The notes beneath the pieces were generated by a model, which saw only the letters and a list, made by a program, of their open reading frames with translations, was not told the origin of the DNA and did not search any database. A DNA stretch of 64,000 bases from contig JAGCCX010000022.1 of the NCBI GenBank assembly GCA_017651465.1, forward strand, positions 1 to 64,000. The letters run 5' to 3'. Position numbers and translations under genes: made by a program. This document shows, in pieces, positions 33,752-43,500 of the stretch. The stretch is from Bacteroidales bacterium (lineage in GTDB: Bacteria; Bacteroidota; Bacteroidia; Bacteroidales; UBA932). How positions within the stretch are numbered: position 1 is the first letter of the stretch; every line of letters begins with the position of its first letter.

Positions 33752-36700
33752 CTATAGCTCGAAATCGACTATTATTGGCCGGTGGTCGGAGGGCATTCTG
33801 AAGCTGTCTACGTAGGGGCTTTTGTCGCCTTTATAGTTCCATTGGTCGGCGAGGGAGAAGCCGTTTACCACCTTGTCCAGGAGCGCGGGCGACACGTACA
33901 CATAGTCGATGCGGCTGGTGCCGTAGGTGCTGGCCACGAAGTTGGCCGGGGCTGGATAACGGTTGGCGATAACATCCACCATCGAAGTGTTGTTGAGTAT
34001 CACGTCCTGGGTGATGAAGGCCGTGCTGCTGGTGGAATAGTTGTATGTACCGTTGTCCACCCTGGAGCGGGAGTTCATATCGCCGAGAAGCACCCACTTG
34101 TCAACGCCTGCATAGCTGGGGTCGTTAATGGAGTGGTCAATTATGTACTGCATCTCGAACTGGCGGTAATAGTCGCCTTCGTTGGCGGCCTTGCTGCGTT
34201 CCTGGTCTGAAGTGGCCACGCCGTATCCATAGGCCTGAGGCCACATATGGCAGGTTACGAAGTATATGTCCTGACCGGCGACGGTAATCTTGTGTATTGC
34301 GGCGCCGTGTGACACCGGCTTTCCGGAGGTGTCGGTGTTGGTTATCTTGAGCACGGTGGTTATGGGATACTTGGCCGTGATCTCCTGGGGATAGTTGTCC
34401 CTCCAGCCGCCGGTAGCAGCATAATTATGGCCGTAGCGCTTGGAAAGAGTGAGCCAGTTGCTCGGGAGATAACGGCTTCCGGAGGGTGCCGCAGTATAGC
34501 TGTTGTCTTTATAGATTGATGCCGCCTCGCACCATACGCATACGTCGGGATCGTATTTCTTGACGAAGGCGACGAAGTCTTTGTAGTTGTTGGCCTGGTC
34601 GTACCACATACCGTTCTGGATGTTCCAGTACAGAAGGCGCAGGTTGCCTTTCCGGGAGGTCCCGGGCAGGGCGCGCATCGTGATATCGTCGATCCAGAAT
34701 CCGTGCACACCATAGGAAGAGCTTGCGCCCTTGATGTCCAGTAGAGTGGCGTCGGTGGCATTGGTGACGGTCATTTCCAGGGTGTGCCAGACTTTTGCGG
34801 CAGCAGCGGAAGCTGGCACTTCCACCACATTTTTGCTGAATTTGGCCTCGCAGTGGTTGGACTTGTAGCCCGACGAGACCGGGCTCACGGCCGCCCCGTC
34901 GATTTTGCATTCGCTTATGAATCCGGAGTTTAAGATGTCAACGAGCAGGGCGTCGTTGAATCCGTTCTGCAGGCAGAAGCGGAAAGACACCACCATATCG
35001 GTAACACTCTCTATGTTTCGGATGAAAGGAGTACGGATCTCGCCCCTGTACGAATTGCCCGTGCCCACGGCAAGATAGCCCGGGCACTCCTGGCAGCGGA
35101 ACAGATATACCCAGTCGGCTATGTTGCGGCTCGCAATGTAGGAGTCGCTCATCGAATGAGTGGCGCCGACCGTGCTGTCTTCTACTCCCGACCACGAATT
35201 GGGCTGGATGAACCCCGTGCCGGGATTATTGTACGCCACGGGCGTTGAGGAGTCGGCATAGCCGTCGCGCTCCTGCCCGCCGGAAATGCTTATCGAAGTA
35301 TCGTCGGGAGCATAACCCAGAGCCCCTTCTCCGGACATAATATCGCCGCCCCAGACAAAGTTGTCGAAGCCTTCGTAAAAGAGCAGCTCGTCTTCGGGCG
35401 CCCAGGTCAGCAGCAATTTGCACGCCTGGCCCGCTTTAAGCGTGATGGGACTGATTGTCTTCCGCATCATCTTGTGCGAAGAATCGCAGATGGTTAGTTC
35501 GAGCCCCTGGGCATAATTGCCGGGGCTGATGAATATGGGTATCGACACCGCTTCCTGGCCAAGAGGCACGAAGTTTCCTCCTTCGGTGCAGTTTACAACG
35601 GCCCAGTCCAGCCCCTCGGTCAGGCGGAAGCCCTCTTCGGAACTGTAGGCCGCCTTTCCGCTCAGCTTTTCGGCACCGAGGGTGCTTATTTTGACCGAAC
35701 TGATTGAAGCATTGCCTTTTATGCGCACGTTCACCAGTGAGAGACAGTCGGAAAAGTGGAGTGTGTTGCCCATTTCGGGGCTCCAGCTCACAAAGCGCGG
35801 GTATGAGGTGTATCCTGCCTTGGTCGAGCTCCAGAACTGTGAGTAAGGCACCGTGATGTCGCTGAATGCATCACTCCCACACCAGCGGGCGCAGTCGGGT
35901 CCCAGCAGGACGGCGTTGTACTTGTTGTCCTGGGCCTGGGGAGCCTCGATGTAGTAGCGGCCACCGGTATCGGAAAGAATGCTGCAGGAGCTGCCGTTCA
36001 CATTGACGGTAAAGCTGCTTAACTGGCCTTGCTGAAGGTCGAGAGAGGAACAGATCTCACTGTCTGCAGTGATGTAGAGGCGGACTTTGCCTCCGGACGG
36101 CGTAACGGAATTCAGGCCCTCGAGCAGTCCGAAAGTTCCCCTTTTGATGGTGCGCGCCCTCGAGGACACCAATTTGGAATCGGGCACATCGCCGCTGTGC
36201 TTGAGGGTGATTGACATTCCCTCGGGGAAAGCCACCGGATATAGCAAGGCATAGTAATACTTGCCGGGCACGAATCCGCCTTCGGGGGCCGTGAGGTTTA
36301 TTTCGGTATTCTCCTTTGCTACTTCCTGCAGTACCGGCAGTCCGTCCTGGATCGATATGGTGGCGGCGCCGGCTATCGCCTCGCCTCCGCAGCCACTTAT
36401 CACAACCGAGGTCACGCCCTCTTCGGATACCGAAAACTTTATGCCTCCCGCCACGTTGCGGAATGTCATTTTGGAGCCTTCGGCTACGGCTACCGTGGGC
36501 GCCAGACCGGTGTCGAACGTGCCTTCGACGGCTTGCTGCTCAGGTGAAAGATATACCGTAACGGTACCGTCCTGGGCGACGGCGGCATTGTCGCTTACCG
36601 GATAGACGCCATAGTAAGTGTCGGCTTGCGCGGCAGTTCCTCGGAAAGTAGCCACGGGGGCGGGCTCGGACAAATTGCTCTCGAACACCGAGGGTGCCGA

Positions 36701-36919
36701 GCCGGGGCCGGCAAACACCAGAATCTGGTCGCCGGCGCTCCACCAGACACTTTTTCCGTCGGCCTGGAGAACGGTTTTTGATTGTGGAACAGACGCTTCT
36801 CTCGACGCTTCAAAACGCATTTCAAACAAAACAGGCTCATCTATCTGGGTTTCCATTTGGCACGAAGTCAGGGCGGCAGTGCACAGGGCAACCAGATAAA
36901 ACGCTTTCTCTCTCAACAT
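33752..36919 (-). CDS. Large lipoprotein: fimbrillin-like N-terminus plus EEP phosphodiesterase
   Basis: This 1055-residue protein has a lipoprotein signal (MLREKAFYLVALCTAALTSCQ). Residues about 30-270 are fimbrillin-like, with the typical SVWWSAGDQILVF entry. Residues about 275-1055 parallel the 827-residue protein at 18373, from KVRLYITADSEICSS (there KVRFYVDYDPSSS) to SDHRPIIVDFEL. The EEP domain (about 765-1055) keeps LLYWNIQNG, CVWCEAASIY, TCHMWPQ, LLGDMNSRSR and SRIDYVYV. The two paralogues bracket the SusC/SusD operon and converge with it. It lies 17 bases downstream of trmB in the same direction, so some expression may come from there. The substrate is unresolved. Confidence 0.8.
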   Translation of the reverse strand: MLREKAFYLVALCTAALTSCQMETQIDEPVLFEMRFEASREASVPQSKTVLQADGKSVWWSAGDQILVFAGPGSAPSVFESNLSEPAPVATFRGTAAQADTYYGVYPVSDNAAVAQDGTVTVYLSPEQQAVEGTFDTGLAPTVAVAEGSKMTFRNVAGGIKFSVSEEGVTSVVISGCGGEAIAGAATISIQDGLPVLQEVAKENTEINLTAPEGGFVPGKYYYALLYPVAFPEGMSITLKHSGDVPDSKLVSSRARTIKRGTFGLLEGLNSVTPSGGKVRLYITADSEICSSLDLQQGQLSSFTVNVNGSSCSILSDTGGRYYIEAPQAQDNKYNAVLLGPDCARWCGSDAFSDITVPYSQFWSSTKAGYTSYPRFVSWSPEMGNTLHFSDCLSLVNVRIKGNASISSVKISTLGAEKLSGKAAYSSEEGFRLTEGLDWAVVNCTEGGNFVPLGQEAVSIPIFISPGNYAQGLELTICDSSHKMMRKTISPITLKAGQACKLLLTWAPEDELLFYEGFDNFVWGGDIMSGEGALGYAPDDTSISISGGQERDGYADSSTPVAYNNPGTGFIQPNSWSGVEDSTVGATHSMSDSYIASRNIADWVYLFRCQECPGYLAVGTGNSYRGEIRTPFIRNIESVTDMVVSFRFCLQNGFNDALLVDILNSGFISECKIDGAAVSPVSSGYKSNHCEAKFSKNVVEVPASAAAAKVWHTLEMTVTNATDATLLDIKGASSSYGVHGFWIDDITMRALPGTSRKGNLRLLYWNIQNGMWYDQANNYKDFVAFVKKYDPDVCVWCEAASIYKDNSYTAAPSGSRYLPSNWLTLSKRYGHNYAATGGWRDNYPQEITAKYPITTVLKITNTDTSGKPVSHGAAIHKITVAGQDIYFVTCHMWPQAYGYGVATSDQERSKAANEGDYYRQFEMQYIIDHSINDPSYAGVDKWVLLGDMNSRSRVDNGTYNYSTSSTAFITQDVILNNTSMVDVIANRYPAPANFVASTYGTSRIDYVYVSPALLDKVVNGFSLADQWNYKGDKSPYVDSFRMPSDHRPIIVDFEL

Positions 36920-36936
36920 CGCAGTGATAGTTTTTC

Positions 36937-37890
36937 TTATTTATTTTTAAGTTTCTGGCGGCGTGTTTCGGCGGTGTCCCGTCCGAAAAGGGTCCGGTGA
37001 CCCTCTACGCTGCGCCAGTAGTCCGGATCAAAATCTGTTGGGCTCACAAATCTCCCGGCATCAGTGTCCGTGCCGCTGCCTTGTCCGACTCCGGAGGCCC
37101 CGGGGCGGGGAGACTTCGCTCCGCTCATCCCTCCCACGCCTGACGGCGCGGGCCCCTCCCGTTCACGTAGCCACGGGCGGCTACGGTCTCCTGCCCCCGG
37201 GCCCTCCCGGAGTCGGAAACACAGATACTTGATGGCGTATCCTTGCTCGCGGAACATCTGCTCGTAGAAAGTCTGCACCTGCGTCAGGCAGGCGTCAAAA
37301 CGCTCCGCCTCGGCGTACAGGTCTTCCGACTGTGCCACAATCTCCAGAGAATTGGCCCGGCACACGGCAAGGGTGTATTGATACAGGAACTGCGAGTCGG
37401 TCTTCAGGTGCACCAGGCCTCCCGGGGCAAGGAAACGGGAGTATCTTTCCAGGAAAATGGGCGAGGTGAGGCGGGAATTCTCGCTCCTCACCTGAGGGTC
37501 TGAGAAGGTCAGCCATATTTCCGACACCTCGTCAGGAGCGAAGAACGCCGTAATGAATTCGATGCGGGTCCTCAGGAAGCCCACATTGCCCAGGGAGTGC
37601 TGCGTTGCATATTTAGCCCCCTTCCAGAGCCGGGCGCCCTTGATGTCAACGCCCACATAGTTTTTGCCGGGCTCGCGCAAGGCAAGGTCTATGGTATATT
37701 CGCCCTTGCCGCAGCCCAGCTCCAGCACCAGCGGAGCATCGGCCCTCTCAAATCTCTCCCCCCAGTGCCCTTTTACCGCGTGGTCCCGCAAGGCGAAATA
37801 CCCGTCGGCGAGAAGCTCCTGAGCCGATGGCTGCAGCAGGCAGGAAAACGTCTCGTTCTCAGCAAACTTCCGTAATTTATCGTGTCCCAT
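36937..37890 (-). CDS. trmB: tRNA (guanine-N7)-methyltransferase (with in-frame insertion)
   Basis: The protein has 317 residues. LVLELGCGKGEYTIDLA (about 54-70) is the SAM-binding motif I, VGVDIKGARLWKGA is the next conserved block, and EIWLTFSDPQVRSENSRLTS is the TrmB signature. It methylates G46 of tRNA. Residues about 225-270 are a Gly/Pro/Arg-rich tract not found in the family; it separates KYLCFR from the native-looking tail DFDPDYWRSVEGHRTLFGRD. The tract is encoded by a 134-bp palindromic element. A second copy of the same element, in the opposite orientation on the plus strand, forms most of the trmB leader. The gene diverges from galE. Confidence 0.88.
   Translation of the reverse strand: MGHDKLRKFAENETFSCLLQPSAQELLADGYFALRDHAVKGHWGERFERADAPLVLELGCGKGEYTIDLALREPGKNYVGVDIKGARLWKGAKYATQHSLGNVGFLRTRIEFITAFFAPDEVSEIWLTFSDPQVRSENSRLTSPIFLERYSRFLAPGGLVHLKTDSQFLYQYTLAVCRANSLEIVAQSEDLYAEAERFDACLTQVQTFYEQMFREQGYAIKYLCFRLREGPGAGDRSRPWLREREGPAPSGVGGMSGAKSPRPGASGVGQGSGTDTDAGRFVSPTDFDPDYWRSVEGHRTLFGRDTAETRRQKLKNK
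37084..37217 (-). repeat. 134-bp palindromic element, in-frame copy in trmB
   Basis: The outer arms are a perfect 11-bp inverted repeat (TCCGACTCCGG at 37084-37094; complement at 37207-37217). A 37-base core at 37150-37186 matches the leader copy (37937-37973) at 35 of 37 positions when reversed, with the same 31-base offset from the element end. The element length, 134 bases, equals that of the leader copy, but the outer arms differ in sequence. Confidence 0.8.
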
Positions 37891-37905
37891 TTGTCACTTG
37901 TACGT

Positions 37906-38039
37906 TGCTGCCGGAGGGATTCCCGGATCAGAAAATCCGTGGCCGCCCGTGGCCACGTGAACGGGAGGGGCCCGCTATGCGGGAGGGGCGAGGACCGAAG
38001 GTCCGAAAGATTTCCTGTCCGGGAACCCTTCCGGCAGCA
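37906..38039 (+). repeat. 134-bp palindromic element, non-coding copy in the trmB leader
   Basis: The outer arms (37906-37926 and 38019-38039) are complementary at 19 of 21 positions, with sequence unrelated to the arms of the trmB copy. Inside are several small palindromes: CGTGGCC/GGCCACG, CCCGC-TAT-GCGGG and GGACC-GAA-GGTCC. It lies between the trmB promoter and start codon, so the transcript begins with this structure. Confidence 0.8.
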
Positions 38040-38045
38040 CAGCTA

Positions 38046-38076
38046 CAAATTTACTAATTTTGTTACTTCGAGCAAA
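38046..38076 (-). promoter_or_regulatory. Promoter of trmB
   Basis: Minus-strand TAAATTTG (plus-strand CAAATTTA, 38046-38053) and TTTG (CAAA, 38073-38076) with an exact 19-base spacer. It interleaves with the galE promoter on the other strand. The predicted start of transcription is at the edge of the 134-bp element. Confidence 0.7.
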
Positions 38077-38089
38077 ATGAGTACATTTG
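38058..38089 (+). promoter_or_regulatory. Promoter of galE
   Basis: TTTTG (38058-38062) and TACATTTG (38082-38089) are 19 bases apart, a textbook match. The -7 box ends 6 bases before ATG 38096, implying an almost leaderless transcript. It overlaps the divergent trmB promoter. Confidence 0.75.
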
Positions 38090-38095
38090 TAAATT

Positions 38096-39121
38096 ATGAA
38101 AAAAACAGTACTCGTATCCGGCGGCGCCGGTTTTATAGGCAGTCACGTTACGGTCGAACTCGTCCAGGCGGGCTACGACGTGATTATTGCCGATAATATG
38201 TCCAATTGTGACACAACCAATTACGAAGGAGTATGCGCCATACTCGGCTATAAACCCCTTTTCATCAAAATGGACTTCTGCGATGCTCCGGCCGTGGAGA
38301 AGCTTTTTGCCGACCACAAGATCGACGCTGTCATCCACTTCGCCGCTTTCAAGGCAGTGGGCGAGTCGGTAGCCGAGCCGCTGATGTACTACAAGAACAA
38401 TCTGGATTCGTTCCTCAACGTACTCGAGGCCTCCCGCAAGAGCGGCACCAACGTGCTCTTCTCGTCGTCTGCCACGGTTTACGGCGAGCCCGACCGCACC
38501 CCCGTCACCGAGCAGAGCCCCCGCAAGAGCGCCACATCGCCTTACGGCAACACCAAGCAGATGTGCGAAGATTTCCTGCGCGACTGCGTTGCGGCGTACG
38601 GAATGCACGGAATAGCCCTCCGTTATTTCAACCCCATCGGAGCCCATCCGTCGGCCCTCATCGGCGAGCTGCCCAGAGGCGTTCCCAATAACCTCGTGCC
38701 CTTCATCACCCAGACCGCCATCGGCAAGAGGGCTTGCCTGAGCATCTTCGGTGACGATTACCCGACTCCCGACGGAACCTGCCTGAGAGACTACATCGAC
38801 GTGGTCGATCTGGCCAAGGCCCACGTATGCGCAGTGGCACGTATGGTGGAAGGACGTATGGAAGAGCCGTACGAGATTTACAACATCGGTACCGGACGTC
38901 CCGAATCGGTGCTGGAGCTCGTGCAGGCCTTCGAAAAGGTTAACGGCCTCAAACTCAATTACCGCATAGCTCCCAGGCGTCCCGGTGACGTGACGGAAGT
39001 GTGGGCCGACCCTTCGCTGGCCCAGGAAAAACTTGGCTGGAAGGCCACCCGTACTGTCGAGCAGACCCTCGCTTCGGCCTGGGCCTGGGAGAAGCATCTC
39101 GCCGCCAAGGCCGCGGAATAA
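38096..39121 (+). CDS. galE: UDP-glucose 4-epimerase
   Basis: The 341-residue protein has the NAD-binding GGAGFIG motif (residues 9-15) and the catalytic YxxxK pair as YGNTK (Y150, K154). The SSSATVYG block (about 123-130) and the NPIGAHPS, ALRYFN-type segment are also family features. It interconverts UDP-glucose and UDP-galactose in the Leloir pathway and supplies UDP-galactose for envelope glycans. Length and motifs are normal. It is transcribed from a strong consensus promoter shared back to back with trmB; surA follows 34 bases later. Confidence 0.95.
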   Translation: MKKTVLVSGGAGFIGSHVTVELVQAGYDVIIADNMSNCDTTNYEGVCAILGYKPLFIKMDFCDAPAVEKLFADHKIDAVIHFAAFKAVGESVAEPLMYYKNNLDSFLNVLEASRKSGTNVLFSSSATVYGEPDRTPVTEQSPRKSATSPYGNTKQMCEDFLRDCVAAYGMHGIALRYFNPIGAHPSALIGELPRGVPNNLVPFITQTAIGKRACLSIFGDDYPTPDGTCLRDYIDVVDLAKAHVCAVARMVEGRMEEPYEIYNIGTGRPESVLELVQAFEKVNGLKLNYRIAPRRPGDVTEVWADPSLAQEKLGWKATRTVEQTLASAWAWEKHLAAKAAE

Positions 39122-39155
39122 TTTTGGAACAAGCTTTGCAAACCATACCGGGCGT

Positions 39156-40532
39156 ATGAAAATCAAAACTGCAATTGTAGCGCTCTCGCTGCTTGGGAGC
39201 TGCCTTTCGGCGTCGGCGCAGAAGTATCAGAACATTATCGATAAGTCCGTCGCCGTAGTGGGCGGCGAGCTTATCACTCTTTCTGAAATAGAGCAGGAGG
39301 TGCAGATGATGAGCGCCCGCGGCTTCGCCTCGGACCGTAACATCCGCTGCGAGCTCCTCGAGAATATGATGCGCAGCAAACTCTTCCTGATGCAGGCCCG
39401 CATCGACTCCCTGGTCGTCAATCAGGACAATGTGGAGGCGCAGCTGAGCCAGCAGATGGACCAGGTGCGTACCGCCCTGGGCGGAGACGAAGGAGTGGCC
39501 GAGTACTTCGGGAAGCCGGTGTACAAGCTCCGTCAGGAATGGCGCAAGCAGATCGAGGAGAGCTCCCTGATGCAGGAGGAGCAACAGAACATCGCTACGG
39601 CCGTGCCGGAGATAACTCCCTATGATGTAAAGCAATACATCGATTCGTCGTCGGTGGACCGCCTGCCGGTGGTGCCCATCAAGTACAAGCTCAGCCAGAT
39701 CTGCCTCTATCCCGACCGTGAGGCCGCAGCACTTGCCGTCAAGGAGCGTTTGCTCTCCATACGCGAGCGTATCCTCAACGGCGAGAAGTTCGCGACCCTG
39801 GCCCGCCTCTACTCCGAAGACCCTGGCAGCGCCCGCAAGGGTGGCGAGCTGGGTATGGCTTCCAAGTCCATCTTCTGGCCCGCATTCTCCGACGCCGCAA
39901 TGTCGCTCAAGCCCGGCGCCATCTCCCAGATAGTGGAGACCCCGGACGGCTTCCACATCATCGAAGTGCTTGAAAAGAAGGGAGATATGTTCAACGCCAG
40001 GCACATACTCCTCAAGCCCAAATACACGGCCGAAGACCGCGAGAAGGCCTTCAGCAAGCTCGACTCGCTGCGCACTGCCATAGTGGACACCCTCATCAGC
40101 TTTGAACTGGCAGCCCGCTTCTATTCCCAGGACCCCGCCTCCCGTACCAACGGCGGCCAGATGGCAGACCCGAACACCGGATCGGCATACTTCGAGATCG
40201 ACCAGCTAAAGCCGCAGGACTACACTGCGGTCAAAGACCTTGAGCCGGGGCAGATCTCAGAGCCGGTGGAGTCGCTCGACAACGAGGGCCGCGACGGTAA
40301 TCTGGTGTACAAGATCCTGAGGCTCGACGGTATAGTGCCGGCTCACACGGCATCGTTCGAGCACGATTACACCGAGCTCCTGGGCGAGGTGCGGCAGGCC
40401 AAGCAGATGCAGGCCATAGACAACTTTGTAACAAGCAAGATTAAAGAGACTTACATCAAAATCGATCCATTGTTCCAGGATTGCGAATTCCAGCTCGAAG
40501 AATGGAAATCAAAGTTCACAAAAGCAGACTGA
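39156..40532 (+). CDS. surA: SurA-like periplasmic peptidyl-prolyl isomerase
   Basis: The start is ATG 39156, where a signal peptide begins (MKIKTAIVALSLLGSCLSASAQ). The 458-residue protein has a SurA-type N-terminal region (VAVVGGELITLSEIEQEVQMM). Two parvulin-like PPIC domains follow: one from about 175 to 285 (ATLARLYSEDPGSARKGGELG ... IVETPDGFHIIEV) and one from about 290 to 400 (FNARHILL ... FYSQDPASRTNGGQM). It should chaperone outer-membrane proteins in the periplasm. Its last 31 bases overlap the OstA-like gene, which belongs to the same assembly pathway, so coupled translation is likely. Confidence 0.88.
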   Translation: MKIKTAIVALSLLGSCLSASAQKYQNIIDKSVAVVGGELITLSEIEQEVQMMSARGFASDRNIRCELLENMMRSKLFLMQARIDSLVVNQDNVEAQLSQQMDQVRTALGGDEGVAEYFGKPVYKLRQEWRKQIEESSLMQEEQQNIATAVPEITPYDVKQYIDSSSVDRLPVVPIKYKLSQICLYPDREAAALAVKERLLSIRERILNGEKFATLARLYSEDPGSARKGGELGMASKSIFWPAFSDAAMSLKPGAISQIVETPDGFHIIEVLEKKGDMFNARHILLKPKYTAEDREKAFSKLDSLRTAIVDTLISFELAARFYSQDPASRTNGGQMADPNTGSAYFEIDQLKPQDYTAVKDLEPGQISEPVESLDNEGRDGNLVYKILRLDGIVPAHTASFEHDYTELLGEVRQAKQMQAIDNFVTSKIKETYIKIDPLFQDCEFQLEEWKSKFTKAD

Positions 40533-43500
40533 TCCTACTGGCGGCTCTTTTTTTGGCGGCGCTTCTGGCCGCCCAGCCGCTGGGGTCCGCTCCCAAGAGA
40601 CCGAAGAACAAAAAGGAGCGGGCTGACAGTCTTGTGCGCATAATGAAGGCGGAGTCGCTGGAGCAGTTGCAGAAGAACGGGCGGCAGTTCCGTAAGGCTG
40701 TGGCTTCTACTTTCCTGCACAACGGCACCTACCTCATCAGCGACACCGCGCTTTGGGACACCGAGAACAAGATCATCAACTGCTGGGGACACGTAAAGGT
40801 CATCCAGGACGAGACCATCCTTACCTCGGAGAAGCTGGATTACTTTATCAACGACAATCTTGCGCAGTTCCGGGGGACCCTGGTGCAGCTTCAGAACAAG
40901 AAGCGTAACACGCTGCGTACCAGGCACCTGGACTATAATACCCAGGACTCGCTCGCGGTGTTCCGTAACGGCGGGTCGATGCGCGACGAGAAAGGGCAGA
41001 TCATAGAGAGCAACTCCGGAACCTACTCCTCGCGCGAAAAGGTGTTCACTTTCAACGACGACGTGAATATGTTCTCCGACTCGGTGTTCGTAAAGACTAT
41101 ACGTCTGGAGTACGATACCGAGCGCGAGCTGGCCACATTCCCCCATTACATCGACTTCTGGAAGGGCGGCAATATGCTTTCGGCCTCCGAGGGCTACTAC
41201 GACCGCCGCAGCCAGATGTTCTTCTTCCGCAACCGGGTGCACGGCCTGAGCGAGGAGCAGGAAGTTTGGTCCGACACCCTCTACTACTATCAGGGCATAG
41301 GCGACGTGATACTGCGCGGCAACGCCCAGCTGCAGGATACTACCCGCAGGGTTACGGGCGTAGCCGACTTCATCCACTTCCAGGATTCCATCTCACAGGT
41401 AACTATGCGCATCAATGCCGCTATGGCGCTGGAAACCAAGAACAAAGGCCAGACTGACACCATATACCTGGGGGCCGACACCTTGATTTACAGGGCCATA
41501 CGTATGTGCGACATATCCGACGGCACCATCAAGGCATCGGAAACCAGGCTCAGCGACATAATGACCGATGCGGTGACCGAATACCGGCGCAAGGCGGCCG
41601 AAGATGCTGCCAGGGCCCGCGAAGAGGCCCTTAACCAGCAGTCCGTTCCGGGAATGGCCGGCGGAAAGGCCGGAGGCGGAGGTCCTGCAGCCTCAAAGAA
41701 GTCAAAGGACGGGCCGAAAGCCGCTCCGCCCAAAGACGGCCCGACGCCTCCTCCCGTAGATACTATCAAGGCGGCCGTGAACGACAGCGTGGCAGCGCCA
41801 AAGCCGCAACTTGACAGCATTGCCGCGCCGGAGCCGCAGCTGGACAGCCTTGCCCGCAGGGATTCGCTTATGAGTCCGCTGCTTGATGCCATTGCCAAAG
41901 TGGATTCGCTGGTAAACGACGGCGGCAAGGGACTTGATTTGGACACCCCTCTCGATCCCGAGTTTGATATGGATAAGGCCGATTCGTTGCTGAATGCCTC
42001 TTCGGTCGATACCCTTGCGGCGAGTGATTCGCTGCAGGCCCCCGATTCTCTCTCCGTGAGTGACAGCCTTGCCGTCCGGGACAGCCTGGCGGCGGCCGAC
42101 AGCCTCGCCGCCCCCAAAGACACTACCAAGATGGGCTTCGCCTACGCCATACGGAATGTCAAAATCTTCCGCCGCGATATTCAGGCACGCTGTGACTCAA
42201 TGGTTTACTGCGACCTCGATTCGGTGGCGCGCTTCTATCTCGACCCCGTAATCTGGAACGAGGGCGACCGTCAGTACACCGCCGACAGCGTGTTTGTGCT
42301 GGTGGGTACGGGCGGCCCCAAGAAGGCCTCGCTCCAGTCCAACGCCTTCGTCATAACCCAGCAGGATTCTCTCTACTACGACCAGATAAAGGGAGCCGAA
42401 GTGATGGCTTACTTTGACTCGCTCGACAATTCACTTAAGCGTTTCGATGCCCTGGGAGGCTCCGCCGCCCTGTTCTACCTCAGGGAGAACGGAGTGCTGG
42501 CCACGGTCAACAAAGTGGAATCCAAGATGCTCTCGGCCCTTCTGCTGGACGGCAACATCGACCAGGTCTATTACTTCGAGCAGCCCAAGAACAACGCCTA
42601 TCCGGTGGTTCAGCTGCCCAAGGTCGACCAGACGATGAAGGGTTTCAAGTGGCGCCCCGACGAGCGCCCGTCCGACCCGACCGACATCACGTCCCTCCAG
42701 GTGAGGCCTTCCGAGCGCAGGCGCTACCTGTCCAAGCCCCGCGCCGAGTTCCGCCAGACCGAAATCTACTTCCCGGGCTATATGCCGCGCATACGCCGCG
42801 AGATAGCCATCAGGGATTCGCTGGCGAGGATTCCCAAGCCTAAAGTGGATACCGCCGCGGCCGGAAAGGCCCTTCGGGACTCTCTCAGCCGCCTGGATTC
42901 GCTTGCCAGGGCCGACAGCCTCGCCGTGCTGGACTCGCTCGCGCTTATAAGCAAGCTCGATACGCTGGCCCTGCGTGATTCCCTTTCGCTCAAAGACTCG
43001 CCCGTCCAACTGGATTCCCTGGGAGGGGTCCCCGCCAAGCGCGACAGCACCCAGCTCAACCTTACGCCCGACGATGATCCGCTCGCGGTGCATACCGTCG
43101 ATCCCAAGCAGAAGCGCCTCGAGGAGAGGGAGGCACGCCGCAAACTGCGCATCGCCAAGCGCGACGCCCGCATTGCCGAGAAGGAAAAGCGCTGGGCCGA
43201 ACTGGACCGCCGCGACTCCCTGAAGGTAGAGGCCAAGAAGCAGAAAGCCCTCGAGAAGGAGCGTGCACGTAAACTGCGCCGCCTGCAGGCCATCCAGAGG
43301 CAGGAGGCTAAAGACCAGGCCAAGCTCGAAAAGTACATTGAGAAATACAAAAAGCAGTATGAAAGAGAACAAAAACGTGCAGCTGCCCGAAAACGCACAC
43401 AGGCCCCTTCAGGCGGGGGAGAAGTACCAGCCGATACTGGGACCGGGGAGGAACCCCCGGGAAGTGACCCCGTACTCCGTGACGATGGGACTCTTGATGA

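Noticed and set aside
41640..42120. DSL-rich tracts of the OstA-like protein as inserted elements
   Set aside because: These are degenerate protein-level repeats spread over two regions, with no nucleotide palindrome or shared core.
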